Assembly (NCBI GenBank): GCA_028583685.1
Contig: JAMXIF010001253.1
Coordinates: 97,724,795 to 97,788,794, forward strand
DNA: 64,000 bases
Source: Petaurus breviceps papuanus
Taxonomy: Eukaryota > Chordata > Mammalia > Diprotodontia > Petauridae
Reading direction: 5' to 3'
How positions within the stretch are numbered: the first letter of the stretch is position 1; each line of letters opens with the position of its first letter. Made by a program: the position numbers and the translations under genes. A model generated the notes under the pieces. That model was given only the letters and a program-made list of their open reading frames with translations. It did not search any database and was not told the DNA's origin. This document shows positions 1-10,115 of the stretch, one piece after another.

Positions 1-454
1 AGTTCTGGTACGTTCTCGGAATGAGTTAAGCGGATATAATGTATAGTTCACTCAACTTCTACAGTAAGACAAAAGAAAAGTTAGAAATTAGTGTGTTCAG
101 AAATACAAACAACTACATTTTTTTAAAGTCAGTTTGGTATAGTAACTGAGGTGACTCCTCAACCTAGGCTGGACTGGGATATCTTCTATCCCCATAGATA
201 CGAATCTGACCTTAAACTTTGTCGAAAAGGAGCTTCCAGCCAAGGTTCACTTTCCCGGCAGGAATTCTGCGCTCTCTTTTTCTTCTTGGTGCCTATTGAA
301 TTGCATGTAATGTCTGGGTCTTTTGCTGATCCTTAATAGCCTGGGTTGAAATTTCCCTAGCGTTTTGATTGTTGGTAGTTTTTGGTATTGTTTTGATTCC
401 AGTAGAGTAACAGCTTAGTTATGGAAATGGCACGGGATACTTAGTTGTTTAGTT

Positions 455-456
<2 letters not shown>

Positions 457-498
<42 letters not shown>
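457..498. repeat. (AC)n microsatellite
   Basis: An uninterrupted run of 21 AC dinucleotides. It is a likely polymorphic locus and has no coding meaning. Confidence 0.97.
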
Positions 499-500
<2 letters not shown>

Positions 501-679
501 TTCTCCCAACAAAGCTAGAATGCTACAATCAGCCTAGTCTCTAGAATCTTTCACTCTTGCAGAGCCCAGAGTTGTTGCGCAAATTGAGTGAAATCTGGGA
601 CTGTGGAGAAGAGGGAAGTGGAATTTTTCAATTACAGAATCAAATGACCAGAAGAAAGAAAAGAAGACAAAAGTCTGAA

Positions 680-711
680 AAAGGAGAGAGAGACAGAGAG
701 AGAGAGAGAGA
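680..711. repeat. (GA)n purine tract
   Basis: A GA-rich run, 'gagagagacagagagagaga', on a longer purine-rich stretch starting near 645. It explains the charged RE-rich peptide read in one frame. Confidence 0.85.
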
Positions 712-925
712 TTTATGCTGGTTCGAGGGGGCTTGGTGTGGTGAGCACCGAGGTCAAGTCACAAGAAACACTGGGGCATATCAGAATAGTCAATGAGCGT
801 CCCAGGCACCTCGGAATTACAAATAGGGGATAAGGCTCTTCTCACAAGATCCAGAGCTTCGGAGAGAGAGACGGAGGAGGGAAAAAGACAAACCTGATGC
901 CTACAAATTTCTCCTCTTCCGAAGT

Positions 926-1012
926 GTTTGTGTCTGTGTGTGTCTGTGCGTGTGTGAGCGCGCACGTATGTGTCTCTGTGCATATGTGTGGGTGCGTGTG
1001 TGTGAGAGCGAG
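926..1012. repeat. Imperfect (GT)n tract
   Basis: A degenerate GT/TG-rich stretch with CG interruptions. Cys/Val-rich and His/Thr-rich frames on the two strands arise from it. Confidence 0.8.
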
Positions 1013-1393
1013 ATCGTTCGCCTCTATGTCTGTCTCCTTTCACTGTAGGAGAACGGTGCTCCAAACATTCCTTTCTGCACGGAAGGGCTTTCCCTATTGT
1101 TGTTTTCTTTGTGTTGCAGTGTTGCCAACTTACTGGAATTCCTGTCGTAGTTTCACAGCAGGGCTCAGGCCGACCAAACGGAACCAGCTGCGCTTGTGTA
1201 TGGGGCCGATGATGCCTTTAATCCCAAATAACTCGGGTGAGGGGAAGCAGCGAAGGAAAGAGTTGGGGTGAGGGAGGTAGAGGAGTATAGGGGCTAGTAA
1301 CGGAGAGAAGCACATCTTTCTTCTAAAGGTGCATATTTTAAAATGCACTTTCTCTTACTCTCCTCCAATTCAGGTTCATTGTTAATTTCAGTA

Positions 1394-1434
1394 GTGTGTG
1401 TGTCTGTGTGTGTGCGCGCGCGCGCGCCCGCGCC
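1394..1434. repeat. (GT)n-(GC)n alternating tract
   Basis: A GT run passes into a CG run and ends 'cgcgcgcccgcgcc'. Alternating purine-pyrimidine runs with CG cores are the classic Z-DNA-prone sequence; actual Z-DNA formation is inference. Confidence 0.9.
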
Positions 1435-2004
1435 AGTATTTTATAAAGGCAATCACAACCAGTGATCACTTGAAGAAATAAACTGTACTTGGCCTTTTCT
1501 ACAAATCACACAATTAGTGTTGGGGATGAATAAACTAGGCTCCCCTATGTCCAGAGTCCCAACCCAGTTCAAATATATAGTGCTAAAAATGGAACATTTC
1601 TATTTTCCACAGTCTCATTGGTCCTTTGGATTGGCATAGTTGTCAGAAAAGGAAAAGCGGAGGGTGCCCCAAATTGCAAGGAGAATGGAAGAGTCATATT
1701 TAGTTGTTTTTTTGTTTTGTTTTTGTTTTTAGTAAATTGGCTTTCTTGCTGCATTATGGGTTTTGTTGTAATACTAATTCATCGTGACAAAATATTTCAA
1801 GAGGTTTTCTGCATGTCATCTGTTCCTTTTCTTCCTTGAAAAATTTAGTCAAAGTTAATGTGACACTAATGAAAATTGTGGAACACCATGGGAGGACTGT
1901 GATCTGAAAAGCTTCAGAGGGATAAGGTGTCTTGTCTCTTTCTACTTGGTTTGTGCTTCCCTCTCCAAAGATGGTTTCATCTTGTTGTCCAGATGGAGAC
2001 AGAT

Positions 2005-2137
2005 TACTAAAATGCTCTGCAAAACAGTAGGCAGAGAGCTCAGGCTCCAATCCTGGCTGCCACTTACTAGCTTTGCCACCTGGGTGGCAAACCTGAGTGC
2101 AAACACTCCAGGTTTGTTTCCTTATCTGTAAAGTAAG
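2005..2137 (+). repeat. MIR-type CORE-SINE fragment
   Basis: It reads 'ggctccaatcctggctgcca', then 'cacttactagctttgccacctgggtggca', then 'tttccttatctgtaaa'. This is the tRNA-like head plus core order of MIR/CORE-SINEs, diverged and with a small internal insertion. Confidence 0.7.
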
Positions 2138-2149
2138 ATGCTGAAAGGA

Positions 2150-2285
2150 AGACAGTGGGGTATAATGAGGGGGGGGGGAGGAATACTGGATTTGGAGTCA
2201 GAGGACATTCGTTCAAGCGCAGCTCAATTGACCATTTGGGCAAGTCAGTTAACCTCTCTGGGATTCAGTTTCCTCATCTATAATT
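2150..2285 (+). repeat. CORE-SINE, old
   Basis: Head 'ggaatactggatttggagtc', core 'gggcaagtcagttaacctct' and 'cagtttcctcatctataa' lie in the usual order. A different repeat, the L2 end, follows directly. Confidence 0.75.
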
Positions 2286-2650
2286 CATTCAAGAAGCATT
2301 TATTGAGTACCTGCTGTGTCCCAAGTGCTATGGTGAGTACCTGGGATACAAATAAAAAAATGCGATAGCCCTTGCCCTCAAAGAGCTCATATTCTGCTAG
2401 AGGCAGGTACACAGATAGATAGTATTATCAACTGAAGAGGGAGGAGAAGATCAGGAAAGACTTCCTCATAAGAGGTGGCAGCTGAGCCATGTTTGGAAGG
2501 AAGTTAGGAGGTTGAGGTGAGGAAGAAGAACATTTGAGACATGGAGGATGGCCTAAGCAGAAGCCCTTGGGCAGGAAACGGAATGTGACAGTGAAAGGTA
2601 AGAAGGCCAGTTCAGTTGGAATTAATTTGTAAAGGAGAGAGGTGCATGAT
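2286..2650 (-). repeat. L2-clade LINE 3' region
   Basis: The plus strand begins 'aagcatttattgagtacctg' and continues 'ccaagtgctatggtgagtac', 'tgccctcaaagagctcatat', then the block ending 'aggccagttcagttggaatt'. This is the reverse complement of the L2-type 3' end ('...gtgcctggcacatagtaggt...aataaatg'). No open frame survives. Confidence 0.75.
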
Positions 2651-2654
2651 CAGT

Positions 2655-2772
2655 CTACAAAGATGGGTTGAAGGCAGGTGACTTCTAAGGTCCCTTCCCA
2701 CTCTCCATGGAGGCTCTATGATTAGGTGAGACTAAGAGACTAAGATCTCTTCCAAATCTCAATTCTATAAAT
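2655..2772 (+). repeat. CORE-SINE or CR1 3' tail fragment
   Basis: The phrase 'cttctaaggtcccttcccac' followed by 'tctatgat' is the tail shared by one class of marsupial CORE-SINE and by CR1/L3 3' ends. The class cannot be decided here. Confidence 0.5.
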
Positions 2773-3485
2773 TGGTCTTTGTTGTCTCTACTTCTTCTGC
2801 TGATATAATTCCTTCCTACCCTGGATTTCCCAAAGAACATAGAGCAGAATCACCAGAGGAAAAACTTGTTCCCAGACACTCATTTTCTTTTAGAACACTT
2901 GTTACAAATGTTTATTTAGCATCAAGCAGGAAAGCTCTCTACAAGGAATTTAGCTTAGAGCAGTGGAACGGGTCATGCTTATCCATCAACTGAGTGCCTT
3001 GGACAAGAGTTAACAATTGAAGGAAAGGTAAAGGGACCAGGAAGTATAAAATCAGCTCTCTACTGAAGTTCAAAGTCCCAGTCAGGGAGAGGTTTCAAGT
3101 CCTGAGGATCTCCTTGGATGACCTGGCCAATCTCAGGCTCAAAGCCTTTTGAGAGAGTTTGAAAAAAACCAGAAAGCACCTAGCATTGGGGTTCTTATCC
3201 ACTTGTATAAAGGAGGACAGAGTTTCCACATCAGGTAGTATGTTCAAGACAATGTAACTTAACTCCCACCACCCACTTCATTCCAGAACTATCCCAGGTC
3301 TAACCCATCCAATTACTTTATGACCCTAGAACCGAACTCCATAGGAAGCATGGCTGTTCTGCTTTGGGTTCTGCTCTTCTTCCTGATCTTGTTATACAAG
3401 CCATTTACCTTTAATGGTATACACATTGAAGGAAATAAGTAACTGAAATCCATAATTACAGTCCCTCAAGCTCCAATTTCACATT
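2773..3485. other. No gene or repeat recognised
   Basis: This is AT-balanced single-copy-looking sequence. The 73-codon frame at 2772-2993 has no recognisable domain, no splice context that persuades me and no homologous frame elsewhere in the window. Confidence 0.5.
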
Positions 3486-3489
3486 AACC

Positions 3490-3575
3490 TAAAAGTTTCA
3501 CCATCAATCATTAATCATCCATCAAGCACCTACTCTGTGATGGTAGAGATACAAATATACTATCACCCCTTCCTT
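3490..3575 (-). repeat. L2 3'-terminal fragment
   Basis: 'catcaagcacctactctgtg' followed by 'gagatacaaat' is the reverse complement of the L2 terminal motif (stored-item 'gcctggcacatagtaggtgc' type). It is short and old. Confidence 0.55.
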
Positions 3576-3639
3576 TATCACCAATCCTCTTAGAACTGTT
3601 AACAAATGCAAAATCAACCAAATCTAGTTGGAGAGGATA

Positions 3640-4200
3640 TCAGAAACCATTTACTTCAAACTGTACTTAAAATAGAATCCATTTTATGAAATATCTATCA
3701 AACGGTTATCAAGCCTCTTACTACATCTAGTAAGAGGGAATCTACCAGTTCCCAAGACATGCCATTTCATTTGCATACAGCTTTGATTGTTAACAAGTTT
3801 TTCCTTACATAGAGCTAAAATGTGCCTCTCTAGAACCTTCCTCTGAAGCCAAGTAGAACAAGTCTAATTGTTCTTCCATATGATACCCTAAAATACAGCA
3901 ATCATATCTTCAGGCTAGCTATCAACAGTTTCTTCACTTTGTCTTCATATGACATAATCTGAAGGCCTTTCACCAATCTGATCACCATTTCCTGAAAGTT
4001 CTCCAGTTTATCATGGACATTATAAAAACTTGACTCCCCAGACTGAAGAAAACATTTTGGTTGTGTTCTGATCAAGGCAGAGTACAATGGAATTATCACT
4101 ACACTGTGCAGCTCAACACAACCTAAGATTTTGTTAGCTTTTTTGGCTGCCATGTCACACTGTTGCTTCATGATGAGTGTGCAGTGAACTAAATCTAACA
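3640..4200 (-). repeat. CR1/L3 LINE, ORF2 C-terminus and 3'UTR
   Basis: On the minus strand the frame 4200-3902 reads AAKKANKILGCVE, then VIIPLYSALIRTQPKCF, VIRLVKGLQIMSYEDKVKKL. This matches the conserved C-terminal tail of CR1-clade ORF2 proteins (AKKANGILGCI ... VILPLYSALVRPHLEYC ... MIRGLEHLSYEERLREL). Below the frame, 3900-3640 read in reverse gives the CR1/L3 3' UTR, with 'cttgttctacttggcttcag', 'tgtaaggaaaaacttgttaa' and a 'gaatggcatgtc' equivalent. The open frame seems to survive by chance; the first part of the 158-codon frame (to 4378) comes from a neighbouring repeat. It is an ancient, dead fragment with no endonuclease or RT core. Confidence 0.8.
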
Positions 4201-4328
4201 ACTGTTGTTGCTGTTTGTCTTTCTTCTCAAAGAGGACCAATGACATTAGGGGGTGGTCTTGACTTGCAGGTGAATTGGATTTAAGTGAGACAGGAGTGTG
4301 CTTCATCAGCTTCACTCTCCTCCAGAGT
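4200..4328 (+). repeat. Single-arm fragment of the inverted-repeat family
   Basis: 'tgctgtttgtctttcttctcaaagaggaccaatgac', then 'gtgaattggatttaagtgag' and 'cttcactctcctccagag' match the outer third of the arms of the large inverted repeat at 16.62-17.63 kb. It abuts the CR1/L3 fragment and is truncated inward. Confidence 0.75.
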
Positions 4329-4369
4329 TGTTTGATGAAATCTTCCAACTGGTTTTCAGCTGAACTTCT

Positions 4370-4850
4370 ATCTAGCAACTCTTCTATAACTTTTTATTTG
4401 TGATGCTGGAGTTTTTAACCCCAGTGTAAGGCCCTACATGTATCCCTACTATTTTGTCATATTAGATTTGGTGCAATATTTTAGCCTGTCAAGAAATTTT
4501 TTAATCTTTTTTTCTTAAAGCAATTGGAGTTAAGTAACTTGCTCAAGGTTACACAGCCAGGTGTTTCTGGGTGGGTGCTAAGTGTCTGAGCCCGGATTCA
4601 ATCCTCAGGTCATCCTGACACTGGAACCAGTGCTCTTACTTGCTGTGCTACATGGCCGCCCTGAAATTTTTGAATCTTGATTCTGCCATTTCTCCTAACT
4701 TTGAGTCAACTACAAATCTGTAAGTTATGTTAATTGTGTTTTATCCACCTAATTATGCTTTATCCAAATTATTAATACAAAATGTTAAACAGTATCAGCA
4801 AATGTTAAACAAGGATCAGCGGAACATGCATCCTGGAAAGTAATATGGTT
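4370..4850 (-). repeat. Ancient amniote interspersed repeat, class unsure, split by a SINE
   Basis: 'tattttagcctgtcaagaaa' followed after the SINE by 'gaatcttgattctgccattt' and 'aactacaaatctgtaagtta' matches a widespread old amniote repeat that I recognise by wording but cannot name with certainty (CR1-related is likely). A SINE splits it near 4495. The strand is a guess. Confidence 0.45.
4495..4665 (-). mobile_element. tRNA-headed marsupial SINE
   Basis: The reverse complement starts 'gggcggccatgtagcacagc' and carries 'gtaagagcactggttccagtgtc'. The plus strand ends in a T-rich tail (the poly(A) of a minus-strand insert). It is the subfamily with the 'ccacccagaaac' interior, also seen at 46834 and 61061. 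Flanking 'gaaattttt' on both sides is a probable target duplication. Confidence 0.85.
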
Positions 4851-4861
4851 GTCCTGGGTGG

Positions 4862-5104
4862 TAGTTGTTGTTCAGTCATTTCTTCCTGTCTTCATTTGGG
4901 GTTTTCTTGGCAAAGATAGCGGAGTGATTTGCCATTTCCTTCTCCAGCTCATTTTACAGATAAGGAAACTGAGGCAAAGTGGCTTATGTGACTTGCTGAG
5001 CATCATACAACTAGTAAGTGATTGAGGATAGATTTAAGCTCAGGAAAATAAGTCTTCCTAACTCTCAGGTCCAGCACTCTATCCACTGCACCACCTAGCT
5101 CCAT
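4862..5104 (-). mobile_element. MAR1-type CORE-SINE, near full length
   Basis: The plus strand reads tail to head: 'gttgttgttcagtcatttct', 'ggggttttcttggcaaagat', 'cagataaggaaactgaggca', 'ctatccactgcaccacctag'. This is the complete MAR1 order in reverse. Confidence 0.9.
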
Positions 5105-5301
5105 CTTTATCCTGGGTGCCCTTCTTAAACGGAGGTTTGGGGAGAAGCTATCTAATCAGAGGGAGAGATCACAAGTGTAGAGGGTACTTCCAGTGTCTGG
5201 ATTCCAGAGCCAGAATGAACTTCCAGGATGAAGAAGCTTTTGGGGCCAGGATGCAGCCTGGAGAGAAATGGAGTCCTTCCTTTAAAGATGACATTGAAAT
5301 A

Positions 5302-5385
5302 TAAAGGTATATGTATGCATACATGCACATACCTACATACAGATATATAAATATATATATGCATGTATGTGTGCATGTGTGTGGG
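5302..5385. repeat. AT/GT-rich microsatellite
   Basis: Alternating TA, TG and CA units ('atgtatgcatacatgcacat', 'tatataaatatatatatgca'). It generates the HMHTYMH-like peptide on the minus strand. Confidence 0.8.
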
Positions 5386-5424
5386 AAGAAACAAAATAAA
5401 TACTAGGTGCCTCATGCCTTGGGC

Positions 5425-5530
5425 AGTTATTTTAATTCTTGTATCCTCAGTTTCTTTAATTATAAAAGGAAGGAATTGAAACAGAGGATCTCCAGGGTCC
5501 CTTCCAACTATAAATCTATAATTCCATTAA
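5425..5530 (+). repeat. CORE-SINE 3' half
   Basis: 'tatcctcagtttctttaatt', 'aaaaggaaggaattgaaaca' and 'gatctccagggtcccttcca' are the core plus the 'ggtcccttccaactctaaat' tail class. Confidence 0.7.
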
Positions 5531-5549
5531 ACTAAGGAATTTGGCACAG

Positions 5550-6385
5550 GGAAGCAAATTCCCTTCCAGGTATTAGGGACTGTATGAGAAAAAGTAGGGA
5601 GATAAGAATAGGTCAAGAACATGAACCAAGGAGTAATACAACAAGAACACAGAGTACATGAAGGGGAATGATGGAAAATAAGACTGGTCAGATAAGCTGG
5701 AGGCAGATTTTTCAGAGCCTTGAACTGAAGCAGCCTTGAATGCCTGGGAGATCAGTTAAGAGATTATTGTAGATAGTTCAGGCAAGAGGCAATGATGACC
5801 TGAACTAAGCTAGTGATTGTGTTGACTGAGAAAAGGGAATGGTTAGAGATTTTGTGGAGATATAATCAAAAAGACTTAGTAACATAAAAAATGGAGGAAG
5901 AGAAAAAGAGGAATATCAAGAATGACTCTAGGGTTTTAAACCTGGTAACTGAAAGAGTTATGGTGCTCTACATAGAACTAGGGAAATGTGGAGAAGGAGA
6001 GGATTGGGACAGGAGAGGGAAGAGATAGTGATTTCCATTTTAGACATATTTTATATATATATACATACCTATGGGACATCGACGTAGAGACAACTGCCGG
6101 TGATTCAGGACTCCAAGACTCAAAGCTCAAGAGAGAAACTAGTGAAAGATATGTAGATCTTAGAATCATCTGAATAGAGATACTAATTAAATTCATAGGG
6201 GCTGATCAAAAGTGAAAATAAAAGGACCCAGGCAAAAGCCTTGGGGGTGGGACATCAATCAATCAACAAGAACTTATTAATAGATTATTAATGCATGGAT
6301 GATGATCCAGGAAAGGAGAGTGAAAAGGAAGAGTCAGATAGATAACCAAGAACCAGCAATATCATGGGAGTAAAGGTGGGAGAGA
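5550..6385 (-). repeat. L2-clade LINE fragment, antisense
   Basis: Phrases such as 'cagagccttgaactgaagca', 'ttattgtagatagttcaggc', 'gaggaatatcaagaatgact', 'ggacccaggcaaaagccttg' and 'ggaaaggagagtgaaaagga' follow the order of the reverse complement of the marsupial L2 ORF2/3' region. No intact frame remains. It meets an L2 fragment in the opposite orientation near 6385. Confidence 0.65.
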
Positions 6386-7840
6386 CACAATCTACATCTT
6401 CCACCCATCCAAAATTCTAGTAGCTGTTGTCTATAAACCTTCAGGACACTCTCCTTCTTCCCTCAATAAGTTCATTACCTGACTGACCATCTTTCTCTCC
6501 TTCCCAACTCTTGCCCTCATACTAGGGGACTTAACCTAACCACCTAAGTCCTCAACCTGTTCACTTCCCATGACCAACTCTTGCACCCCACTTCAGCCAC
6601 ACACAAAGATGGTCATATCCTTGACTTTAACATCACCCACAAATACACCATCTCCATGTTCAAGAATTCTGAAATGTCTTTATCTGATCACAACCTACTG
6701 GCTTCCCACCTCTCCCTTTGCCTTCCCATGCCAAATTCTATGCTTCATCCACACTGTTAGCTCCCTTCCTCAGTCTCTGAGTTATCTCCCAGGCCTTCAT
6801 ACCTGCACTAGCCACTCTCTCCTACTCTCCCTATCTTGACGTCCTGGTGAATCAGTGCTACTCTACACTATCCTCTTCTCTTTAGTCCCTGGCCCCCTTA
6901 TCATATTGCCTATTGTGCCTTGCCAAGCTTCAGCCTTGGATCATTCCCACTATCTGCTCCCTTTACTCCTACACACATGCTGCTAAATAAAGGAGAAATC
7001 ACATGATTGTTCTGACTTAGTCCAGTAAAAAGTTGGTTACACAACCCCAACTGGGCCCTCAGTATTCTAGACAATCTTTCTACACCTCTATTATTAGCTT
7101 GCTATTGCACTCTCCACAAAGGCACTTCCTAGCTTTTTCATTCCTCCTCAAACCTTCCATAGATCCCACTCCCCCCACCCTACAAGCTGAGAAATTTGCC
7201 TCATACTTTACTAAAAAAAATTAAGGTCATTCACCAAGGTCTCTCTCTTCTCCCCTCTCCCTTGTATTACTCAGATGCCTTCTATTACTATCTATCGCCT
7301 CCTTTACCCCTGTCTCACATGAAAAAGTGGCCCTACTCCTTGCCAAGACAAACTCATCTACCTACACAAGCAATCCCATTCCATCCCATCTCCTCCAACA
7401 AATTGCCCCCTCTATCATCACTACTCTCTCACATATCTTCAATCTCTCTATCTACAGTCTCCTTCCCTACTGCCTATGAACATTCCCATGTCTCCTTCAT
7501 CCTCAAAAAACCCTCACTTGATCCTTCCATCCCACTAAACTATAATCCTATATCTCTTCAGAATCCTTATCTTCCTTCAAGACTCAGTTCAAATAACAGC
7601 TCCATATACCTTTTCCTTATTTCCTCATCTAAAAACATTCTCTCCCTGCTCAAATATTCCTGGAGTACTTTGTCTAGACCTCCTTTTAGCCTCCATTAAT
7701 CCCTAAATTGTATTATGTTTATCTGTCTCATCTCAATAAAATGTAGTGAGCTTCTCAAAAATTTTTTTATTTTTGTCTCTGTATCCCCAGTGCCTAGGAC
7801 AGTCCCTTGTGGACAGTAGACACTTAATAAATGTTGAATT
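6386..7840 (+). repeat. L2 LINE, ORF2 remnant and 3' end
   Basis: Translated pieces match L2 ORF2: TLALILGDLT (endonuclease GDFN region), ISLTLTSPTNTPSP, then PPLSSLLSHISSISLSTVSFPTAYEHSHVSFILKKPSLDPSIPLNYNPISLQ. The last corresponds to the L2 block ending KKPSLDPSNLSNYRPISL just before the RT core. After an internal deletion the sequence jumps at about 7560 to the 3' end, which finishes 'agtgcctaggacagtccctt' and 'cacttaataaatgttgaatt'. Frames are broken several times. The 167-codon frame at 7196-7699 is this remnant, not a host gene. Confidence 0.85.
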
Positions 7841-7849
7841 GGGGAGCAA

Positions 7850-8270
7850 AGTGTGCAAGCTTAAAAGCAGTATGTGTTTTCTAGGACAAAACTCCAAAAC
7901 TGAATCAAAGAAATGAGGTCCAGCAAAACAGTGAGGTCATTTTCTTTTAAGGACAGAGTTAGGAGAACACAGTCTATTGTGTCCCCACAGCACTTCATCT
8001 CTCCTTTACATAGGACATGCAGCTACTCTACAATGATCTTTTGTTCACAGCTAGCTAACTTTCTGATATAGAAAAAGAAACAAATATTTGCAAGGACAGG
8101 CAGAGGAGAATGAGTTACAGAGGTAAACAACATAACAAAGGACGCTTTACTTAGACTTCATTTTCATGGGAAAGGAGGGATGTCAATAAAAATACATATA
8201 AAGAAAAAGAATATTAAACTGGAGAGTAAATATAGATCTGGCTGACTTGGGAGTTTCAAATTTCCATGAA
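7850..8270. other. No gene or repeat recognised
   Basis: AT-rich single-copy-looking stretch between two L2 ends. No frame or motif of note. Confidence 0.5.
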
Positions 8271-8279
8271 AGCTGGTTT

Positions 8280-8335
8280 TATCCCTCTGATAGAGTGGAT
8301 ACTTAATAAATATTTGTTGATTGATTGATTGATAG
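8280..8335 (+). repeat. L2 3'-terminal fragment
   Basis: 'gtggatacttaataaatatt' followed by the (TTGA)n end 'tgttgattgattgattgatag' is the diagnostic L2/CORE-SINE 3' terminus. Confidence 0.75.
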
Positions 8336-8564
8336 TTTCTAAAAGATCAGATTCTCTCTCATTTCCACTAAAGCACCATGGGGCATGGACATATTTTATT
8401 CCAACCCAATATATATACACATATCTGTGTGTTTGTGACTTTCTATATATTCAGATTACCAGAGGATTTACTCTCTCTCACTCCACCTAACCGGGAGTTT
8501 CACCATACTAAGGATAGTAATATAGGATCCTGGGGAAAGTATGACTCCTATTCAGTACTATGAT

Positions 8565-9178
8565 TTTTTTTTAATTTAAAAAAATATATTTTCTTTCCCT
8601 CCCATACCTCCCCCATTGAAAAAGAAAGAAAAACAAAATCATTATAACAAATATGTATAGTCAAACAAAACAAATTCCTACATTGGCTATGTCAGATATA
8701 TAATATATATATACATATGTGTATGTCTATACACATACAAACACATATGCATATGTGTATATCAGTCTCATATATATACATAAGTATGTGTATACATATA
8801 TATATATATATATGCACACACTCTCTACCTTGGGTGTAGCACATTTCTGACAAGACGTGTGTGGGTAGCACATTTCATCATAAGCCCTCTAGAAGAATGG
8901 TTGGTTTTTGCCTTGTTCAGAGTTCTTAAGTCTTTCATTGTCATAACAATGTTATTACTACATAAATCCTTCTGGTTCTGTTTAGTTCACTCCACATCAG
9001 TTCATCATCATTCTTCCTAGGTTTCTGTGAAGTAATCCCCTTCATCATTTCCTACAGCACACTAGTATGCCCTCACCTTTATATGTTATTACTTGTTCAG
9101 CCTTTGCTCAATTGATAGGCATACCCTCAGTTTCCAATTCTTTGTCACCAGAAAAAGCTCCTATAAATATTTTGTAAC
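8565..9178 (-). mobile_element. L1 3' end, antisense
   Basis: The plus strand reads poly(T)-like 'ttttttttaatttaaaaaaa', then 'ttctggttctgtttagttca', 'cacactagtatgccctcacc', 'tgttcagcctttgctcaatt', 'accctcagtttccaattctt' and 'ctcctataaatattttgtaa'. This is the reverse complement of the marsupial L1 ORF2 C-terminus and 3' UTR. It stops at the IFIAAL-equivalent position where a plus-strand L1 segment begins. A TA/CA microsatellite (8695-8820) lies inside. Confidence 0.85.
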
Positions 9179-9179
9179 T

Positions 9180-10115
9180 ATGCCTGTTCATCAGTTTTCA
9201 GCAGAAGAAATTCGAGCTATTGATAGACATATGGAAAAAAATCCTCCAAATTCCTAATAATTAGCTAAATGCAAATTAAAGCCATTCTGAAGTTCTGCCT
9301 CACATTCATCAGATTGGCCAAGTTGACCCAAGAAAAAGGAAAGAGCAACTACCAGAGGGGCTATGGTGGGAAAAGGTACATTAATGCACTCCTGGTGGAG
9401 CCATGAACTATCCAGCCATTCTAGAAAAGCAAATGGGAACTCTGCCCAAAATGCCATTTAACTCTATATGCCCTTTAACCCATCAATACTACTACTACTA
9501 CTAGGTCGATACCCCCAAAAGATCAAAGAGGAAAAGAACACACATTTACAAAAATATATATCACAGCTCTTTTTGACATGGCAAAGAAATAGAAACTGAA
9601 GCAGTGCCAATCAAATAGGAAATGAATGAGCAAATTATGGCGTAGAAAATAATGGAGTCCTATTGTGATGTAAGAAATGATGAGGGCAATAAATTCAGAA
9701 AAACCTGGGAAGATTTGTATGGACTGATACAAAGTGAAGTGAGTAGAACCAGGAGAATAATTTGCACAATAACAACAATATTATAAAGACCAACAACTTT
9801 TAAAACGTTGAAAACTGATCAATGTAATGACCAATTGTGATTCCAGAGGACTTATAATGAAAAATGTTAACTACTTTCTGCCAGAGAGGTGACAAATTGA
9901 GTGCAGAATGAGAATTTTTTAAAAATGTGGTCAATGAGGGAATTTGTTTTCCTTGACTATACAATTTTGTAACAGAGGTTTTTTTCTCTCTTTCTTTCTC
10001 AATGGTGGGGGAGGGGAGTAGAAAGGAACTATATGTGAGAAAGAGAAGACATTTTTATCGAAAAAATTGATTTAATTTAAAAATAAACAAACAAAACAAA
10101 GGAGTAGAATAAAAG
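9180..10115 (+). mobile_element. L1 3' segment, sense, ending in poly(A)-like DNA
   Basis: 'cagttttcagcagaagaaat', 'cattctagaaaagcaaatgg', 'cacagctctttttgacatgg', 'gaaatgatgagggcaataaa', 'tgaagtgagtagaaccagga', 'ccagaggacttataatgaaa' follow the order of L1 ORF2 C-terminus and 3' UTR on the plus strand. It ends in 'aaaataaacaaacaaaacaa'. It covers about the last 0.9 kb of an L1 and sits between the two parts of the minus-strand L1. Confidence 0.85.

Larger units (their letters stand above)
1..2000. other. Single-copy-looking DNA, no gene recognised
   Basis: I see no repeat family apart from microsatellites and no exon-like open frame. Short frames here (60-120 codons) are low-complexity or run through the GA and GT tracts, so I treat them as chance. 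Base composition is less AT-rich than most of the window around 540-1350, but CpG is concentrated only in a GT/GC microsatellite, so this is not a convincing CpG island or promoter. Confidence 0.6.

Noticed and set aside
1394-1434. CpG island
   Set aside because: The CpGs are confined to a GT/GC simple repeat of about 40 bp.
3902-4378. 158-codon minus-strand frame as a host gene
   Set aside because: Its C-terminal half is the CR1/L3 ORF2 tail and its N-terminal half comes from a fragment of the inverted-repeat family.
7196-7699. 167-codon frame as a host gene
   Set aside because: It contains the L2 ORF2 block KKPSLDPS..NYNPISLQ and continues into the L2 3' end.
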